Assembly (NCBI GenBank): GCA_025330725.1
Contig: JAIWND010000001.1
Coordinates: 806,001-870,000 of the forward strand
Length of the DNA: 64,000 bases
Reading direction: 5' to 3'
Source: Chlamydoabsidia padenii
Lineage: Eukaryota; Mucoromycota; Mucoromycetes; Mucorales; Cunninghamellaceae
Under the pieces are notes generated by a model. That model searched no databases. It was not told the origin of the DNA and was given only the letters and a program-made list of their open reading frames with translations. Below, piece by piece: positions 11,037 through 23,162 of the stretch. Positions within the stretch are counted from its first letter, which is position 1; every line of letters starts with the position of its first letter. Both the position numbers and the translations under genes were made by a program.

Positions 11037-14000
11037 ATGTCTTTAAAAAAGAGACTGCTTTTACAAAAGGTAAGTCCTGCCCAAGGGCACCAGTTAACTG
11101 TTACGTTGGATTTTGGTCACAACTAACCCTTTTCTTATCCATTATTTTTACAGGATCGCTTACAACCTCTCCACTCTATCACGATCCCAAGGAACAAAAG
11201 CATTTTACCTATTCCGACAAGTAATAATAGTGACAGTGACAACATGTCAGAACCTATTTACACACGAACTCGGCGGGCAGCAATGATTTACTCTCGCAAC
11301 AAAGGTACCAAATCTCTCAGCAATAATAGCCATTCCAATCTGGTCGATATCTCTCAAGATGATACAGTTAGTGAATCTGATCGATCTAGCAGCAACTCCT
11401 CTTCATACACCAACTCAAAGGCACGGCGTCGTCAACCCAAACGCAACACGAGCACACGGAAGCCTACCTTCTCATACAAGCTGATCAACATCTCTTCTGA
11501 TAGCGACACCGATTCTGATTATTCTCAAGTTTTGTCTCCACCCAAGAAATTTCGACGTAATCCTGGTGGTGAAGCGAAAAGAACAGACAACCAGAAACAA
11601 CCAAAACGATCGACCGACATACATTTAATAAAAACACCTCCTTCTCTTAAAAGACTACATGTTGAATCTTGCTCTTTCTGTGGTAGTGGAAAAAGTGCGA
11701 AGGTAGCTACTGGTGGCAAAGTGGTGAACCTCTTCGATTCAGACATACTGCTACCTTGTCGATACTGCTCAAACTCTACTCACATAACATGCTGTTCTCG
11801 CGAAGGACTCTTTGTGGCTGACGATACAAACACCAGTAGACAAGAACAAGAATCTGAATCGACGGATACACATGGAACAGACAGCGAAGGGGAAGCCTTG
11901 GGCCAAAAATCACAATATCATGTCTGCCGTCAATGTCTCAAGAACAAAGCAAATCTGTCAAGAAAACTTGGTGCGTGCGATAGATGTGAACGACAATTTG
12001 TAACCACTGAATCTGACGACAATAATGAACACCTTCTCCTTAGATGTCAAACCTGTAAACGCGCCTTTTGTGATGATTGTATACCTTTGGACTGGGACAT
12101 GGATAATCAAACAACAAATTCCAACAAAGTATCTTGGTCTCGAAAACAATGCACTACCTGTACTCATTTTAAAGACCGAGAACTTGATCTTATCCTCACT
12201 TGGCGGCGAATTGATACCTCAAGCGAACCATGTACGACTCCTTTACCCATTGTCGACTCTGATGATTTAGAAGATACCACTGCGGATACTCAACAAACAG
12301 ATGATCTTATCGACACGAAGGCACTTGAATTAAAGGAATCACTCAACAACCTCATCTTCCTTGTAAAGTGGAAGGACATGTCTTACCGTCACTTGAACTG
12401 GGTTCCTGCGTCTTGGCTTACTGATGTCTCTCCTTCAAAATGCCGATCATTTATGCTAAATAATGAAGGTCATACTGCACAGCAATTGGTGTCCGTGGTA
12501 CCACGATCATGGAAAACGATCGATCGGATACTGAAGGTCAAGCAAACTTCATCTGGTGAAATCAAGTCGGTCTTTGCCAAATTCTTAGGGTTACCTTATG
12601 ACGAAGGTATACAGAAAAATCAAAAGGCGGGGAATGAATTAGCATCTAACCTTCTTTTGTTTGTTACTATAGCTTGTTGGGACACACCGCCTTCTGAACC
12701 TGATTTAAAAGCCTCTTACCTGGAGGCTTTACGACAGTATCGCATGATTGAATCCCTTGATCCTCCCACTGGAATGAAGAAGCGCATCGAAAATACAAGA
12801 TCAAAACTCAAGCCTGAAGACTTTGGATCCTTACGGGAACTGAAAACTCAGCCATCCTATGTTGCAAACGGTACACTGCTAGGCCATCAGCTGGACGGGT
12901 TAAAGTAAGTGATAAAAAAAAAAAAAAAAGAAAACGGGGATTATTTACTAACAGACGATCATTTGTAACTCTCTAACTTAGCTGGTTACAATATCAATGG
13001 GAACGAAAACAAGCCTGTATTCTTGCGGATGATATGGGTCTCGGTAAGTGTCACGCCGACTTTATATAAAATACTTGTATGAAATTCTCTCTGACTTTTT
13101 GTATATCACCAATTTAGGCAAAACAATTCAGGTGGTGACATTCTTGGACTTTCTCTTGAACAAATACAATTTGTATCCTTTCCTACTGGTGGTTCCTAAC
13201 AGTACTGTGACAAATTGGGTACGGGAATTCAACAAATGGGCTCCTGATATGGCGGTGGTCGCTTACTTTGGAAGTAGACAAAGTCGGGCTTTGGCGGCGG
13301 AATATGAAATCTTTAGAAATGGACGGGGACACAACCAAATCTCTTGTCATGCGGTGGTGATGACTTATGAATCAGCATTGGCGGATATGAATAAATTCAC
13401 CAAGTTGGATATATGGCCTTACCTTATTGTGGATGAAGCGCAAAGACTGAAAAACAAATCTAGCTTACTCTTCAAGAAACTGGCGGATATCAAAACCGAC
13501 AACAGGGTGCTTTTAACTGGTAAGAAAAACAACAATAAAAGATTACATTGATAATGCACCCCCAACTCTCTTAATCATCAACCTCTGTTTTATTTGTTTG
13601 TTATTAGGTACACCGTTGCAGAACAACATTTCTGAACTTATCAATATTATGAATTTTGTGGATCCTTCGACCTTTAAGGATGTGGCCGAAATCTCTGAAG
13701 AATATGCGGAACTAAATCATGAAAATGTACAACAACTTCACCGACAACTCAAGCCTTACTTCCTCCGAAGAACCAAAGATGTTGTGCTCAAGAATCTCCC
13801 TCCCAAAAAAGAGATTATTGTGCCACTCTCCATGACCAGGCTGCAAAAGGAACTTTACAAGGATACAATGGTTAAAGGCACCAAACTCGTGGCTCAACTA
13901 CAAAAACAATTCAGAGGTGAAACTGACTCTGGTGGGAAAATGCCTAAACAAAACTACAATAACGTTTTGATGTCTCTTCGAAAAATTCTCAATCACCCTT

Positions 14001-15771
14001 ATCTTCTGCCTGGTGTTGAAGTACCTTATGATACCGTGTTTGAAACACAAACAGCAATGGTGGATGCCTGTGGAAAACTCAAGCTGCTACATATAATGCT
14101 TCCCAAATTGTTTGCTCAAGGTCATCGGGTGCTCATCTTCTCAACCATGTCAATTGCGTTGGATGTATTGGAAGACTATATGGATGATGCAAATATCAAG
14201 TATGTGCGTCTCGATGGTAATACAAAACAAGTGGATCGTGTGGATCGTATCGATGCTTTTAATGCGCCAAACTCTGATGTCAAGGTGTTTTTATTGACAA
14301 CTCGTGCTGGTGGTGTCGGTATCAACTTGGCTACTTCTGATACGGTGATAGTCTATGATTCGGACTTCAACCCACATGCTGATTTACAAGCCATCAGTCG
14401 TGCGCATCGCTTTGGTCAAAAGAACCCTGTCTTGGTCTTACGATTCATTACAAGATTCTCTGTGGAAGAACGCATTGTGGAAAAAAGCAAAAAGAAGATG
14501 GTACTGGATCACTTGGTGGTGGACAAAATGGACGAAGAAGAAATGGAATCTGATGATGTGGAATCTATACTCAAGTTTGGACTCAAGGCTTTGTTTGATG
14601 AAGATACGGCACCCAAGGACATTGTTTATGACTCTGCTGCTGTGGACGACTTGCTTAATCGGGAATCCATATTCACTGCGGATGTACCTGAATCACCAGA
14701 GATCGACACTCCTGATGAAACCAAGAATACTGTAACACCAAATATGTCATTTTCATTCGCTAGGATTTGGCAAAGATACAATAAACCTCAAACCGGCAGT
14801 GAATCTTCACCAAACTCTGATGCTACCGAAAATCAAGAAAACGTGGACCAAGATAAACAGGACAAGGATGTGTGGGACAAGCTCTTGGCGGAAAATCAAC
14901 AGGAACTGGAAAAAGAAGCACTATTGGCCACAGAAAACTTGGGACGTGGGGCAAGAAAACGAAAAGCAATTGTAAGTTATCACCGTAAAAATATTAAACG
15001 ACGTTTTACTGTACCTCTTTTAACTCTTCCTGTCTCTCTCTCTCTTTTTTTTTTTAGTCTTACACTGAAACGAAACTTAAGAACGACGACATATCTCAAT
15101 TTATCACCAGAAGAAACTCTAGTGGCAGTGGGGATGAATATGATGAAGACTTTGCCGAAATTGACAACGAGGACGATGATGATGAAGAAGAAGATGGAAA
15201 AGCAGCTATTTCCGACGACGAATTGATCGAGAAAAAAAGCAACAAACGACAATCTAGCAATAAAGTGGATACTTCTGCGAACGACCCTGCCTCTTCAGTA
15301 ACGGCTGATGATCCTCCCCCACCTTTAGAGGTCCACTACCAATCTTCAGCGGCACCAACAGTTACTCCTCCTCCTTCATATGATTCATACTATTATCAAC
15401 ATCATAATCCTATTTTTGTACCGCCTACGCCTGATTTTCGACATCATTCGTATGGTACTCAATTAGCTCGATACTATCCTATGCTTCCTCATCCTGTTTA
15501 TCCCAGCCATTCTGCTCATCAACTAGCCTCTCGGCCAACTTCTCAGCCTGCTTGCGAAGCTGCTTCTAAAGACACTTCTCCAATGGGTACTCATTCTCCT
15601 TTGCGTCTTCGCCCTTATGAACCTCCTTCTCAACGAATTTATCAACAGGTCCAACATGAACCACAGGTCCAACACAAAGAACAGGCCCAACATGAATCAC
15701 AGGTCCGACATCAACTACAGGTACAGCACGAACAAAGGGTCCAACATGAAATCCAATTTCGGTATCAACAT

Positions 15772-15818
<47 letters not shown>

Positions 15819-16113
15819 ACCTCAACTTGGTCGGTATTATTTTCCTCTGCGGCACTATTCGCATTCTTTTGATATCCATCAGGGGTATCGTCAGCCTCAT
15901 CCTGTACAACCACATCTACCTGGGGATAATACTCAACGACAAGCACCTATAGCTCCTTCGTTATCGTCACCTATCACAATGCAGCAAACGTATCCTACAG
16001 TCTCACCGTCACAACAACCATTACAAGCGGGACCGCCCACTTTTCCCGCGGCAACTACACAACCCATCTTACCATATTACCAACAACAACAAGAACATGG
16101 TAAACCACATTAG
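11037..16113 (+). CDS. CHD/Mi-2-family chromatin remodelling ATPase (Mit1-like)
   Basis: Six exons, 11037-11069, 11154-12904, 12982-13043, 13118-13519, 13608-14971 and 15058-16113, give 1555 aa. Order of parts: a Ser-rich acidic N-terminus; a Cys/His-rich PHD-like zinc cluster at about residues 184-345 (CSFCGSG ... CTTC); a chromodomain at about 405-450 (FLVKWKDMSYRHLNWVP); and a SNF2 ATPase with Walker A DDMGLGKT near 612-617 and DEAQ near 721. The helicase C lobe is at about 905-1040 (SRAHRFGQKN). A long acidic then Gln/His/Pro-rich tail follows. The order PHD-chromo-SNF2 is that of Mi-2/CHD3 and fission yeast Mit1, nuclear remodellers that work with deacetylases. The first exon (MSLKKRLLLQK) is in frame; a later Met at 11244 (MSEPIYTR) is an alternative start. 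Confidence 0.9.
15640..15819 (+). repeat. Heptad-like VQHE/Q repeats and CAG-type polyglutamine tract
   Basis: Within the last exon of the CHD-like gene, a degenerate 5-6 residue unit of the type (V/R)QHE(x)Q repeats about eight times. It runs into a CAACAG/CAG tract coding roughly 17 glutamines. It is probably a polymorphic low-complexity tail. Confidence 0.85.
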
Positions 16114-17684
16114 CATCCTCAACTGCAACAAAACCAGTATACACAGGAGGATCCACATTAGCATTAACAACAAGAACATCATCGAAATCAAATCATTAAC
16201 AACTTTATCGTCATTTACAACAAAGATAGAGCATAGTCAATACAAACTACCAATGCATATCAGTATTATATTATAGAATTGTTTATTTATGTTGTTTGAA
16301 GCACTAGCATATACTAAGTAATAAAAACCTATTAATATTAAATATATATTCTTGTCTATTGTCTGTGGGGATAGAGGTGGGGATGAGCGGGTTAATAAAA
16401 ACAAAGATAGCTATGTGCTGTCCACACACTAGGTCTTGGCTGGTCTAAATTGTAGGATAGGATGGAGTCATCTGGGGATTTGCCATGGAGAGAAGGGAGA
16501 AGTAAGGTGCTGATGCCGCCTTTTATCAGTATGTAGCAATGTTACCTACAATAAAATGTAGTTTGTTGTTCATAATGTTCCTTTCTACAGTATCGCACTC
16601 AAAGGAAGATTCACAACGGACAGCCAGCTGCATATTGGAATTAATAAAAAATAAAAGTTAGGCAGGAATGTCAGTTTGATCCTTCCCTTCCCATTTTTAT
16701 TTACCACAGATTAAACCCTTACTCCAACAGTTTGGGTTACTTGGCTTTTGAATACATTGGCACAAGTGGCTTTCTGTTGGGTTAGATGGAGGTGATTGAA
16801 AAAAAGAAAAAAGAAAAAAAAACATGGCCCTTCATCGGCATTTAAAACGGGGAATCAATTTTGGCATGAATAGGATGTGGGGATGGTTGTTTTTCGGTAT
16901 CATTATCTGCAAATAAATGGATGGGGGTGATGACCCTTTTTTTTTGTGATCTACCGTCAGGTTTTACTTGATTTGTACTAGTAAAAGGGACAAGTGACAC
17001 ATTTTGCTCAGTACCCACCTGTGTGATAAATAACAAGGAATAGAAAGTTCTGATACATAAAAGAAGCATAACGACGGTACAAAACTGTGATGCGTTTTAG
17101 TCGTTAGACAATGAAGAGGTTCGACATGTTCTATGTTATCTCCCACACTTCTTGCTGGATGATTCTCGGACTTTACCATTTTCGGTATAGCTATTCCCGA
17201 CGTTGATGGGAAAAGGGCGATTTAGATGATTATCGATTAGAAACAGTAATGGTAATAAGAATGATTCAGGTACAACATGACAAGTTGATCACCTCTATTT
17301 TTTTTTTTCCCAACGCCTTTCTTCTCCACCCTGCTCGTTATCTTTGTCATTCTCAGTTGTACGACCTAATGTTTTCTACCTTTTTCCAGTGATATCATTA
17401 TCCATTTGGAGTAACCAAATGTCAAACTCCGCTGGACTGTGGCCTGGTAAAGTGTGTGTCTTGGAAGAATCGTTTTTTAAAGTTCGGATGAAGTGGGCGA
17501 TATTTTCTGCTCACATGATTTCAAGCTCAGTTCTACCCTCTCGGAAAAAAGAAAAAGGTACAACTAGTCTATTTACAGTATGAAGAACATCAAAATGATG
17601 CCATGATTGGTCTGATATGATTTGAGTTTTTATGTTAATAAGAATTACCTTGGATCCAGGGGGTGCTGCAATGTGGAAGGGCGT

Positions 17685-17695
17685 CGGGATGTGAA
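17685..17695 (+). promoter_or_regulatory. CGGGATGTGAA element upstream of the sugar porter
   Basis: One mismatch to the recurrent CGGGATTTGAA motif, 116 nt upstream of the start codon and 24 nt upstream of the TATA box. Confidence 0.4.
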
Positions 17696-17718
17696 TTTAA
17701 TTTTATGAGGGGTATCTG

Positions 17719-17726
17719 TATAAAAA
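17719..17726 (+). promoter_or_regulatory. TATA box of the sugar porter gene
   Basis: TATAAAAA, 85-92 nt upstream of the start codon, followed by a CT-rich leader (TTTTCTTTTC). Confidence 0.6.
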
Positions 17727-17810
17727 CTCCATTTTCTTTTCTTTCCCCACTTTTTTCTTCTCCATTATAATTCCCATTCTACATTCACCTCAATTTTTTA
17801 ACCAATAAAA

Positions 17811-17944
17811 ATGCCTTTGAAAGGGAAAGTGTTGTTTAACTTGTCAACCACACTTGCTGCCACTGGGTTTTTACTATTCGGATATGACCAAGTAAGTATC
17901 AAAAAAATGACCTGTCTTATTTATGACCAATACTACCTCTTTTG

Positions 17945-17977
<33 letters not shown>

Positions 17978-19937
17978 CTCACACTCGATCTCTCTCTCTC
18001 TTTTTTTTTAGGGTGTTATGTCTGGTATCATCACGGTAAGTGAATACATGTTTAAAAAAGATGAAAGGGTGCATTATGTATCATATTCTAATCTTTACTT
18101 TACTTATATATATCACGGAAATAGAACGATAACTGGCTAGCCCTTATGGGATATCCAAATGCTGGTACAATCGGTGCTGTTGTTGCACTTTATGAAATTG
18201 GTAAGGAAAAAAAGAAAAATGAACTTTAATGATACTATGTAGATCATTTGTGATCAAATGTCTTGAAACGTATGCTAACTTTTCTTTCAAACATAGGATG
18301 TATGTTTGGTGCTCTCTCTTGCGGTAGGATTGGTGATTGGCTCGGACGACGTCAAACTATTCGTGTGGGTGCTGTTATTTTAATTGCCGGTGCTGTATTA
18401 CAAACGGCAATGATTGATCTCCCTATGGCCATTGTGTCTCGTATTATCACCGGTGTTGGAAATGGTATGATTACTGCTACTGTACCTGTCTATCAAGTAA
18501 GTACAGCTCAATATCTATGAAAAAGGGGGGTAGAGAGAGAAAGAGTAGGATTGGCACTTTACTGAACATCATTTAAAACTTATAGAGTGAAGTAGCACCG
18601 CCCAGCTCTCGAGGTGCCAATGTATGCTTCGAATGTAGTCTTCTGGTGATTGGCATGAGTTTGGCGTACTGGTTGGAATTTGGTCTTTACTTCGTTGGTG
18701 GCGAATTTGCTTGGCGATTCCCTCTTGCCTTCCAAATAGTGTTTGCTATCATTCTTTTACTGGGTACCTTTATCCTTCCCGAAACGCCCCGGTGGTTGAT
18801 TTCCAAGGATAAGCATGAAGAAGCCAAGGTGGTATTGGCCAGATTATGGACGGATGAAGATACTACTCACCCTCGTTGTGTATCCGAATTTGAAGAAATC
18901 CGTGATGGTATCGAATTGGAACGTCGTATGGGTCAGTCTTCTTACAAGGAACTATTCAGCAAAGGTAAATTCAACAACAGGTACCGAGTCTGCTTGGGTA
19001 TGCTCAGTCAAATCATCCAACAACTATCTGGTATCAATGTAAGTATGATCATCATATAAATATGAAAAAAAAGGGGGGGAAGGATTTGTGGTTTATTCAT
19101 CAAGCTAACTTGGTTTCTTTTTTTTTTTTTTTTTTAATCAAGGCTACTACCTATTATCTCACTACTGTTTTCAAACAAGCTGGTTTCAGTACACCTATGG
19201 CGATGATGTTTGGTGGTGTCGATACTGTCGTCTACTTTATTGGCTCACTCCTACCTATATTCTTTGTTGAAAGAATTGGACGACGACCTATCATGTTATG
19301 GGGTTTACTCGGTCAAGCAGTAACATTGATTTGCCTTGCTGGGTGTCAAAAGGCAGGCCTCGATTACAAGGATGGCATTATTTCTACTCCAGGCGGTGAT
19401 GGTGGTGCTGCTGCTTTCACTATGTTATACAACTTTGTCTTTGGTGCATCATGGCTTGGTATGGCCTGGCTCTATCCAGCAGAAATCTTCTCGACCAACA
19501 TGCGTGCAAAGGGTAACTCTATGAGTACGGCGGCGAACTGGCTTGGTAACTTTATTGTGGCGGAAATCACACCTGTGTTGTTTGAAGGCATCGGCTTTTG
19601 GACCTATATTCTCTTTGCCTTTCTTAATCTGGCTTTTATTCCCATGGTCTACTTTTGGTTCCCAGAAACAAAAGGTCTTACTCTTGAACAAATCGAAGTC
19701 TTGTTTGCTACTGAAGATGTCAAGGCTGATGCTCAATCGATTCACAACCACTATCATGATGGTGCTCACACTAATGGTCACTTTGATGTAGAAAAGGTCG
19801 AACTGGGTGGCGACGATCAAGGTGAAAAGATTGAAACGGATCGGGCTTCTACTGGTGTTGGTGGTAATAATGCGGATTCTGGAAACGAAAGGGACAAAAC
19901 TACCGCTCCTGTCGGGGATCAGAAGATCGATCAATAA
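17811..19937 (+). CDS. MFS sugar porter (hexose transporter type)
   Basis: Six exons, 17811-17891, 18012-18035, 18125-18200, 18297-18496, 18586-19038 and 19143-19937, give 542 aa. Hallmarks of the sugar porter family are in order: GFLLFGYDQGVMSGI in TM1, GRIGDWLGRR, then PETPRWLI before the central loop. After the loop come QQLSGIN, VERIGRRP, PAEIFSTNMRAKG and the closing PETKG. Twelve membrane helices are expected at the plasma membrane; it imports hexoses or related sugars, exact substrate unknown. Exon 2 is only 24 nt (GVMSGIIT). The C-terminal tail (about 75 residues) is hydrophilic, acidic and Gly-rich. AAATAAAA follows the stop near 20171. Confidence 0.95.
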
Positions 19938-20580
19938 ATGATTCGATGGACCTGATGATTATTTGTGGCTCATTGTTGTTACCAGTAACTAGTTGTTAGT
20001 ATATGTACTATATTTATTACTCTTTTATTACATTATGGTAATCTTGTAAAGTTTGATTATTGATACCATTCCCCTTCCCCTTAACTTTTTATTATAACCT
20101 TCTTTTGATTTTAAATCCCGCCATTATATCTTTTACAGTACTTACTCCCCCTTTTATACACATATAATATAAATAAAACTATTATCTATTCTTTATACTT
20201 GACATGTATTAATAAAAGTAATGATGGTACCAGAAGGCAACATCCAAATTGGAATTACAAATATGCCGCTGATTGGCGGGTTTTGAAATGTGAAGGTTTT
20301 GTGATGGATCAGATGAGGTGTACAGGACTAAAAGAGCATAATTTGAGATTTTTATTCGTATCAGACAATTGAGAAAATTAGGTTGGGTCAGGTTAGTTGA
20401 AAGTGGGTCACCAAAATGGAAATGGGTTAGCTCTGCTAAAATGGACCAAGTTTGTGAATTTGGGTCGCGGTCAGGGTAAGAGAATACCGCCATATCACTA
20501 AAAATGAGGCATTAACAACCTTTTGCCTTTGGCTATTGGATCCTGTAATAAAAATAATCAAGCATAATACAATACTGCAC
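19938..20580. other. Intergenic sequence with repeat-like character
   Basis: The 3' flank of the transporter, then sequence rich in GGGTCA-type words (20385-20480). It contains TTTAAATCCCG at 20110-20120, a near match to the recurrent motif. An open frame on the minus strand at 20209-20493 has no recognised domain and may belong to the adjacent transposon relic. Confidence 0.45.
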
Positions 20581-20599
20581 CAAGACAAGTGTGTGTAAT

Positions 20600-21055
20600 A
20601 ATCTTTTTTTATTTTATCTCTAAATATATAACTACAAATATAAAAACCTAAACTAAAAGACCTATCCCAAAATGTCAGCGAGTATCTAATCCATGCCTGC
20701 CAACCATCCTTTGATATGTGTTCGGATGCCTCTCGGATACGATCGCTGGAGAGTGAGTTCTTTTTAACCGATGTTGTGCTCTTGTTGGATACGTTCTTCA
20801 GCTTCGCCCAGAATTTTTCTATTGGATTCAAAAACGGTGAGTATCGCTGGCAAATAGATGATTTCATACCCACGTGTGCGAATCCAGTCTTGTACAGTTG
20901 TGGTCTTGTAGGTTGTCTAATACTAAATAGTTGTAATTGAGATTAGTGTCACTTGTTGGACAGTCAACGAAGGTTCCATATTTTAATAGTTTGGAGAAGC
21001 TTGCGTTGGTGTCCTTTATGTTCTTTGGCGGCGGCGAATCCTTCTTCCTCATTGC
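20600..21055 (-). pseudogene. Decayed Tc1/mariner (IS630-type, DDE) transposase fragment
   Basis: On the minus strand the catalytic-domain signature of DDE_3 transposases is spread over three frames. LVLDN (second Asp) lies near 20935, TVQDWIRTRGYEIIYLP follows in another frame, and YSPFLNPIEKFWAKLK (third acidic residue) lies near 20825 in a third. A helical C-terminal part continues to about 20690 (SKDGWQAWI). The frame changes mean it cannot code for a working transposase. Terminal inverted repeats were not found by eye. The N-terminal DNA-binding part is missing or unrecognisable. Confidence in the family is high because of the LNPIEKFW box. Confidence 0.8.
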
Positions 21056-22015
21056 TGATCAAGTCGTTGTAGAGTTTGACACTTCAAATTGCTGTTGATT
21101 TTGATGGCCACATTGTCCCTGATGGATAGTTGTTTCAAATTCATGAACAAGATTAATTAGTCACACAACTTTTTCGTGGTTTTTCGTTTGTTACTTGCCA
21201 GGTTCCAATGTCAATGAAGTTTTCTTGGTTTCATCGACAACAGCTTCGCCAGATCCATCACTTGCCCTGCCCTGCCTGTTCATGGTGTTTGCAGCTGCTG
21301 GATTTCCCCAATCCATGTACGTTTGAATGAGTATTGTTTGTTGATGTGCATCAACGGAGAGAGAGAGGAAAAAACAAATTTCACTTGGCCCTCACCTGGT
21401 CCTCATAAGGTGGAATCTTTTCAAACGCCGTTCACCTGGCCCCCTTTTCCTAATCAAACCACGCTCCAATCAGCAGATGATCGTTGCAGCCTGGCTGACC
21501 ACATTGGCAGTGGCGGAAGGAGAGCGGAAAGAAGACAGAGGTAGAGAGAGGATTCATCCAACCATATTGGAGGTGGAAGGAGGGCGGAAAGAAGACATAA
21601 AGGATGAAGGGAAAAAAAGTTATACCAATCATTCAAACAATGGATAAGGTGCGTCAAAGATAAGAGGTGGTCAGTGCTGGGGAAATCGTACGATTTTTAG
21701 GATTATGTCTAGATGTACAGTATATGATATATGTATCACGATGAATAACACCTATATACATGCTGAATCGTGTAAAATTTATGTCTTTTTTTTTGCCCGT
21801 TCAACCAAAATTAGCTGGACAGCTAAAATACCTACCCCAATTGGTGTTGTTACTTCTACTGCGGATGCTGTTGCTGTGTTCTTGTTGGAGATGTTGATGT
21901 TAGTAGTGCACTAAAAGCACGAAAAAAAAATGATGAAGATGGGGATGAAGATGATGATGAAGAATAAGATGAGGATGAGGATGAGGATGAGGATGAGGAT
22001 GAGGATGAGGATGAG
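21056..22015. other. Relic intergenic sequence with local repeats
   Basis: No supported gene. An imperfect ~57-nt direct repeat (GGCGGAAGGAGAGCGGAAAG, then a close copy) lies at 21510-21600. A GAGGAT/GATGAG hexamer minisatellite of about eight units lies at 21966-22016. The sequence is probably remains of mobile elements. Confidence 0.5.
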
Positions 22016-22016
22016 G
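21966..22016. repeat. (GATGAG)n hexanucleotide minisatellite
   Basis: About eight near-perfect hexamers. On the minus strand it would read as a HP/PH dipeptide run continuing the reading frame of the fragment at 22017-22310. Confidence 0.9.
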
Positions 22017-22310
22017 CACACCTAGTTTGACAAAGTCAGACAATGGGAAGGAAACACTTTTATTGGGCGGTTTCACTTCGCATATCGTGATATCAAACTT
22101 GTTGATCCATGGTTTAGCGAAAGCAACCCAATCAGGCTTCAATGCCCTTGTTGACTTTTCTTCTTTGGACGTCGTCAACCATCCCTTTGTCCTATAAAAC
22201 AAAAAACACTTGCCGGGATTTGAATTTTGCATGAATTTACCATTCCTGCTGTAATAGCGGTTCAGAAGGATCCTATAAGTACAAAGGTAGTACCAAGAAG
22301 AGTAGATCTT
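22017..22310 (-). pseudogene. Fragment of an uncharacterised protein with a KPD...FDITICEVKPP core
   Basis: Two minus-strand exons can be joined: about 22290-22259 (DPSEPLLQQEW) and 22193 downward (TKGWLTTSKEEKSTRALKPD). The donor is GTAAATTC and the acceptor TTTTATAG. The second exon continues to FDITICEVKPPNKS and SDFVKLG. The D-x(n)-E-x-K spacing resembles a PD-(D/E)XK nuclease-like core, and I recall similar KPD...FD...EVKPP proteins as common in Mucoromycota. That memory cannot be verified here. The frame runs into the hexamer repeat and no complete gene can be built, so it is called a fragment. Confidence 0.45.
22214..22224 (+). promoter_or_regulatory. Perfect CGGGATTTGAA motif (followed by TGCATGAAT at 22228)
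   Basis: Perfect copy inside the intron of the 22017-22310 fragment. The second recurrent word, TGCATGAAT, follows 3 nt later. Confidence 0.45.
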
Positions 22311-23162
22311 AAAATAAAGGAATCGAAAAAAGTTGTCATATTCATTTTTGTTTTTCTTTTTGATGCCTACTAACATGAGATGTCATTAATAAAGAAAGTG
22401 AAACTGATCTGCACCGTTTTAATCACAGAGTCAAGACGTGAGTTAGTCTAGTCTACCTCTTCAACGCCCACACTATTTAATGCAAAAGGTATTCCCTTTA
22501 TATTTTTCACTAATGATAACAATACCAGTGATTTTAATTCACTCTATATATAGCTCGAATGTCTTGCTTAGCAGCGGAAGGCTAAAGAGAGTGTTTGCAT
22601 TGACAAGAGTCATACGGGTCCACTTTATTTTCGATGTTCAAATCCCACCTTCGGACTCAAAACAAGGATTTAATTTTTCGTTGATTAGGCAAACTTTATC
22701 CCAAGAGTGGCTCTGTCAGCTCACTGATTCAAAATCTCTAAACATTGATTTTTTTTTACTTGTCTTCTTTCTTCCTCTCTCTCATTACACAATGTCTTTA
22801 CTCAAAACAGCTCTTAACTTGCTCAGTCAACTGCAGCACCAACGACAACGACAATGACAACTTTGGCATAGAGTTAGGGCTAGATGTGGGGGTAAATATA
22901 ATAAAGTGGGCCATATGGGTAGAGGTGAATTTGAATGAATCTGGATTTGAATCTGCATAATCAGGGGTTGTTGGGTAGGCCATGGAAACCATATCATGAT
23001 GAAAAGACTCTGGATTTTTTTTTTTCAAACGTAAATTGCTCCTCTCCTAGGCTACCCCTGGCAACGACACTTGGTTTGCTGCATTTGAGAATTCATGCAG
23101 AATCGGGAACTAAATTTAAAACACCGCCTTCACTTGCATAAATCAAATCTTGTTGTTGTGAA
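22311..23162. other. Relic intergenic sequence upstream of the Fanzor remnant
   Basis: No supported gene. Short frames (for example 22480-22857) lack domain character. ATTCATGCA occurs at 23091-23099. The missing N-terminal half of the Fanzor-like gene may have eroded here. Confidence 0.45.

Larger units (their letters stand above)
16114..17810. other. Long intergenic region before the sugar porter
   Basis: About 1.7 kb, AT-rich, with A-runs near 16800-16820 and a T run near 17300. Short open frames at 16842-17583 have no recognisable domain or splice-compatible partners. The right end is the transporter promoter. Confidence 0.55.

Noticed and set aside
22311..23162. Frames at 22480-22960 as a small membrane protein
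   Set aside because: Overlapping frames rich in Phe/Leu/Ser from T-rich DNA, with no conserved features.
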